Positions 59,779 through 64,000 of a DNA stretch of 64,000 nt are shown piece after piece (position 1 is the first letter of the stretch; every line of letters starts with the position of its first letter). The DNA lies in the NCBI GenBank assembly GCA_004123355.1, contig SCHM01000001.1, positions 930,001 through 994,000 of the forward strand, given 5' to 3'. Under the pieces are notes generated by a model. It had not been told where the DNA came from. It did no database searches and saw only the letters and a program-made list of their open reading frames with translations. This stretch comes from Amphirosellinia nigrospora. Its lineage: Eukaryota; Ascomycota; Sordariomycetes; Xylariales; Xylariaceae. A program made the translations under genes and the position numbers.

Positions 59779-62700
59779 CTTGAATGGCTCGCGATGCTAC
59801 CGTATTACTGGGATGGAAAGCAAGACGCCAGGCCAGTCGGGAGGAATGAACAGGGCGGCCGGGTGCTTTTTATCTCATCTGCAGATCTCGACCTAGCGTT
59901 CTAGACAGCTACTTCGGCCTTTGAATCCTATGGCGGGCGCGTGATACAACATGGATCAACGTCTTAGAACCTGGATCAGCTATGGCTCAACACGTGGAAA
60001 TGATTCGCTGCGCCTATAGAGAGACCGGTGCGAAGGGCCGAATGCGGGACATGACCGAGAGGCAAGGTAAGTACAAGTAGGCTAGGTAACATTTAGTACC
60101 ACATCCGCTCCTAGGCCTGGTGGTAGATGATCTACCTCGTACTTGAGATGGCCTTGTTTGAGTATCTTGGTATTCAAGCGAGACATACTAATATTCTTAA
60201 CTTGTCAGAGACGGCCTTGAAAATGAAGGGATATGGCTGAAAAGGTACCAGAACTCGACTATTTCAGGGGACAGAATTCAACATTGGATTCATGTCAAGA
60301 TACGACGACATTGGGCCGGCTGACATCTCATCTGGTACTTGGATGATTCGGTGAGCGTACTGTACAGACAATACCCCCAGTCCCAGTCCCCAATCCCCAA
60401 TCCCCAATCCCCGGACTGGTCTCCAGACTGTTCCCCAGACTGCCCCAGCCAGCTGGTCTATGGATCCTGTATGGAGTACTTGTAGTCTCCGTTGCTTCGC
60501 ATGAGTTTGGACCGAACTACCGACAGAACCTAGGCTCTAAATAGACAAAGTCGGATCCATTCAGTGGGACAAGTGTCTGTTAGCCGACAACACGAAAATA
60601 CTTGATTCAACCGCGTAAGCGCTACAATAGAGCCCTCAATGCTTAATTGTTAGCCTAGCCCAAAAGAGTATGCAGGTAGCAGAGAGTGCCAATTTGATCA
60701 CCGCTTCTGGCATCGAACGGTATCAGAAGAACGACCAGGTCAGGCTTTTCTGATCTAGACTTTGTGATCTAGCTCTTCGCTAACTAGACCGCCGAACCAG
60801 ACCTGCTCACGAAGAGGTGCGGTACCTACAGACTTGCGTGGACCTGACCTACCTATACTGGTATGCCCCATGTCGATCTACTCGGTGATAACGGTGCTCT
60901 CGGGGAAAATAGCATGCCTTAAGTATGTAATAGCCGTTGGGAACTCTGCCAAGGCGGCGGGTAGCATTGGCACAGTTGTATTTACAGTAAGTTAAACGTT
61001 CAAAATACGGTAACATGACGAGGCGCTCTCCAGTGATTTTAGCTAAAAATTGTGTGTCAAGTGGAAAAATGTAGAAAAATACAAACCAAAACTTCTGTTA
61101 GCTTGTTTTTACAAAATAGAGGGGAATGTGAGTGAGGCTTTACGGAACGACAGGACCGCATTACCGAACAGCTTTTCCTTAGCCAGCTGCCCTAGACCTG
61201 AACTAGAAGAGTTGGATTCTTTCCATTTCTTCGCGGCAGTGGCTCGTTAGCTCAGCCCCTGGTCTTGGCGATACGGCCAAGAGACGGTGGTAAGTAGGTC
61301 CACCAAGCAGAGCAGAGGCAAAGCGGCCGAGGTTGTGCAAAAATGGCCGTCAGAAGCCCGCACCGCCACAACGAGTCTGAAGACACCTTCGTGTCGGAAT
61401 AACCCGTTACACTATATTAGCTTTGCACATTTTTGCTACGTACTTAAGCATTTACAGTTAGTTTCGCCACTGCCGAAACAGTATTCCGGGTGGGGAGTGC
61501 ATCATGCGATCTCCATGTTTGTGTCGAACTGTACAACGTAAGCACACATTATGACAAGAGCTTGTGATCGAGCTTTTTCGGAGAACTCAAACTACGCTAG
61601 TATATAGGGTGTTAAGGGGATCAATCCACTACATGTTAAATAGCCTCCCTCCCGTCACGAACCTCGGTCCTCACCGCGTCCGGTTAGCCATCTCGGCTGA
61701 CCAGTAGATCGCGGGTAAGCCGGGTGCTGGAGCCTCATGCAGACCTACGCTCGTATAATTATACCTTATATATGCAGGTCCTGAATCTCGGGATCTGGTC
61801 CCAGTCCCTCGGTACGTTTGATCGGGGCACGTGGTTACTCTTACGGGCCGACAGCATCAAGTAAAGTAATTTTCTACTGGATTGAGTATATTTCAATATT
61901 CAATCGAACCAGATATTGGTGTATTCGTAAATCTCGTCCTTCGTGCCACTTTCGCTGCATAAATAGCATTGTCAAACTGGACCAACCGCCTTCTACTCAC
62001 CCTACGTAATCACATTATCTATAAAATCTGAGAGAGTGGTCGAGGAAAGACCATTGCCAAAGTCTCATAACGTTGCAAAAATTGCGATATGCTGGATACC
62101 ATTGTTTGAACAAGAGGCGTCTTGACGAGCCGAGTGGCCAGACCTAAGAGGCATGTGATATCAAGTGCGACGTGGATCACGGCCTGCACGCAAGAGACAG
62201 GCTTGCATTACACGAGCTGGCGTCGTTACTATAATTATACAGGTTTGAGACTTGTTCGAGGCCGACTTACCTCTGTAGTCCCTCTTATCCGAGACAGTTT
62301 CACAAAGGTAGGAGGCAGAAAAGATCATCTACACAAATACGTGAATACTGAAGAATGGCTACACTTGTTTGCTCAGATAGTAGGAGAACTTCCCCATTAA
62401 AATTGTGTTGCTTCGATCAAACTGGCCTGGAAGCTGAGTCCGAAGCTCGTCGGAAGCTAATTAAAAAAGACGGTAGGTTACGGCACCTAGACTTGCCGTG
62501 ACCAAATGTCTTATTTAAGAATTCGGTGGACTGAGTTTGGTTCAAGGACAAACATGATGTAACTCATCATTGCTACTGGTTACGCTCCATCGACAGCTCT
62601 AGTTTTCGAACGACCTGATAATGATGATCAAACATTGCCTAAGCAGGCACGAGTTCTAGCACTGGCTATATCCCCGATGTCGATCGGACTACGAATATCT

Positions 62701-62982
62701 CAAGCAGGTCGTGTAGGGCGCGATCCCTTTCGGTCGCTGTGATTCCGTGATTCCAAGGTTTCAGTTGTCGCCGTTACGAAATTTCAAGCCACAACGCTAT
62801 AATCGTCCTGCCTAGACTGCGACCAACCGAAAGTGATGTAGCAACTCTTCGTCCCGCGTTGAAAGCGGCATAGGATGGCGCTAATAATAGTCCAAGGTTT
62901 AGACTGAGATTTCTTGAACTACTCAGACTAACTACTTGCTTGCTCATCTAGAAAATTCACACAAAGTTGCCACACGGTACCG
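59779..62982. other. Gene-poor stretch of 3.2 kb
   Basis: No supported gene on either strand. The tandem word CCAATCC is repeated about three times near 60390-60410. Frames at 61050-61541 and 62122-62400 start at real ATGs but show no family motif and are not matched by splicing signals. It may contain old transposon debris or a non-coding transcript; I see no inverted ends. Confidence 0.45.
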
Positions 62983-64000
62983 CTAATGCTTGCCTACGAA
63001 CTCCCCGATCTTTGATGCCACTTCCCAGGCAGACTCGAAGCCTAACAGCTCAGCAGTCAGAAATGTATCGTGAACCCCACCCTCCTCATGATGTACTTCC
63101 ACTACATTTCCATCAATCTTACGCATCTCGCCCGCCCAGCGCACGATGCTCTCGTAGAACAATTCAGCTGACCCTGTGTTTACAAATATGGGCACCGGCG
63201 TCGAGAACGGGTTTCCGAGCTGTGTGATATATGCGTCGGACCGGGGATTCGGTCGGCTACCAGCGTATGCGTTAGCGCCCCAGTGGCCGAACGTTGCTGG
63301 CACGAAATCGGTATCATAGTGCGGGTTGCTGCTCGTTGCGACATAGAATGGGTCTATCCATGGTGATAACAGCACGGCGCACTTGGGAGTCGGACTCCGA
63401 TTGTAGCCCCGAAGTTCTGAAGGTAGAAAAGGAGGGCCATGGCGAGGTTGCCGCCAGCGCTGTCGGCCGCCAACACAATCTGGCTTGCCGGAATATGCAT
63501 CTCATCGAGCAGGAAGAGGTAGCTGGACAATACATCTTGAAGTGCGGCCGGGAACGGGTTCAGACCGCCGTATCCGGAAAGCCGGTACTGCAAGGAGAAT
63601 ACGGCGTCCGCGCCCCCCTTTTCGAGCAGTCTTCTCGCGATAAATCCGCAGGTTTCGGTGCGGCCATCGCCCTGAACGAAACCCCCTCCATGAAGATGAA
63701 GGAATACCGTCTTAGACGCTATGTCTGCCCCGGGCGCTTGCGGATACCATGTCCCTCCAACTACTGCGGGCTTGGTGGCTGCAAGTGGCCCTTTGTAGAC
63801 ATCTCGGGTAGAAGGCTTTACGATTTGGAACCTTGGGCCTTCTTTCCCTGGTTCTAAGGTGAGCGTTTCTGTGATGCCAATACGGGCAGTGAGATCCAGA
63901 AGCCGATAGGCGAGTCGGGTCATAAAAGTCTGTTTTGCGCCCCATGCCGCGTGAGGTCTAAAGGAGGGAACTAACGCTCTCGCAGCGAAGTATGGCAGTC
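62983..64000 (-). CDS. Alpha/beta-hydrolase fold-3 (HSL-type) esterase, 5' end outside the window
   Basis: The coding frame is open from the right edge (LPYFAARALVPSFRPHAAWGAKQTF) through MTRLAYRLLDLTARIG, so the start lies beyond 64000. The oxyanion motif HGGGF is in FLHLHGGGFVQGDG. The nucleophile elbow is AADSAGGNLA (G.S.G variant DSAGG), where Ser is catalytic. The acid lies near the N-P-x-S-D region (NPRSDAY) and the His in GGVHDTF. It is thus a hormone-sensitive-lipase-like esterase or steryl/acetyl-ester hydrolase of the fungal type. Between GVRLP and KCAVLLSPWIDP, near 63385, the frame shifts by one base in a CCC run, matching the window-wide indel pattern. Role: hydrolysis of short acyl esters; the natural substrate is unknown. 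Confidence 0.82.

Noticed and set aside
61235-61310. GGCTCGTTAGCTCAG resembling a tRNA 5' half (TAGCTCAG D-arm)
   Set aside because: No matching anticodon stem, T-arm GTTCRA box or acceptor pairing downstream.
49900-64000. Secondary-metabolite gene cluster
   Set aside because: A P450, a transporter and an esterase are present, but there is no polyketide, peptide or terpene backbone enzyme and no pathway regulator.

Overview
The window looks like chromosomal DNA of a filamentous ascomycete (Pezizomycotina, most likely a sordariomycete). The evidence is short introns of about 49-175 bp with GTAAGT-type donors and CTAAC/CTAAT-type branch sites, a HET-domain gene, a fungal rhodopsin-type membrane protein, a BAR-SH3 Rvs167 homologue, a sedolisin, and GTACCT/AGGTAC-rich spacers. 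Genes are single transcription units on both strands. I see no rRNA, tRNA, CRISPR array or complete transposon.

Layout. 1-8.5 kb: a NADAR-domain gene (-), a tiny secreted protein (+), a cysteine-rich mini-protein (-), an inverted-repeat element, and a kinase-fold gene (-). 8.5-17.5 kb: a HET-domain gene (+), an ADGF-type adenosine deaminase (+) and an NmrA/isoflavone-reductase-like gene (-). 21-27.4 kb: a CsbD-like stress protein (-), mitochondrial cysteine desulfurase NFS1 (-) and, divergently, the BAR-SH3 protein RVS167 (+). 27.4-39 kb: a probable Tc1/mariner fragment, a rhodopsin-type membrane protein (-), a P450 (+), a Q/G/F-rich repeat protein with a duplicated exon-intron unit (+) and a sedolisin (+). 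40.5-48.3 kb: a housekeeping block of UPF1/NAM7 helicase (-), IMP4 (+) and the syntaxin SSO1 (+). 49.9-64 kb: a peroxiredoxin-like gene (-), a secreted amidohydrolase (+), a 208-bp inverted-repeat element, a second P450 (+), an MFS sugar transporter (-) and an HSL-type alpha/beta hydrolase (-) that runs off the right edge. This last stretch has a catabolic or detoxification flavour but no backbone synthase, so I do not call it a biosynthetic cluster.

Two points govern how the annotation should be read. First, many genes change reading frame at short G or C runs as if one base were missing. This includes IMP4 and SSO1-type genes, which should be essential, and UPF1, where the break falls in the Walker A loop. 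The simplest reading is under-called homopolymers in the assembly rather than mass pseudogenisation, so the frameshifted accessory genes should not be called pseudogenes on that evidence alone. Second, two genes carry an in-frame TAG that is a substitution, not an indel, inside a conserved domain (NADAR gene and rhodopsin-type gene).

The most novel-looking object is the gene at 34.7-35.4 kb. Its protein is built from near-identical TGFQ/SQGGFQP units, and one unit, exon plus 81-nt intron, has been duplicated in tandem. I do not recognise its function.
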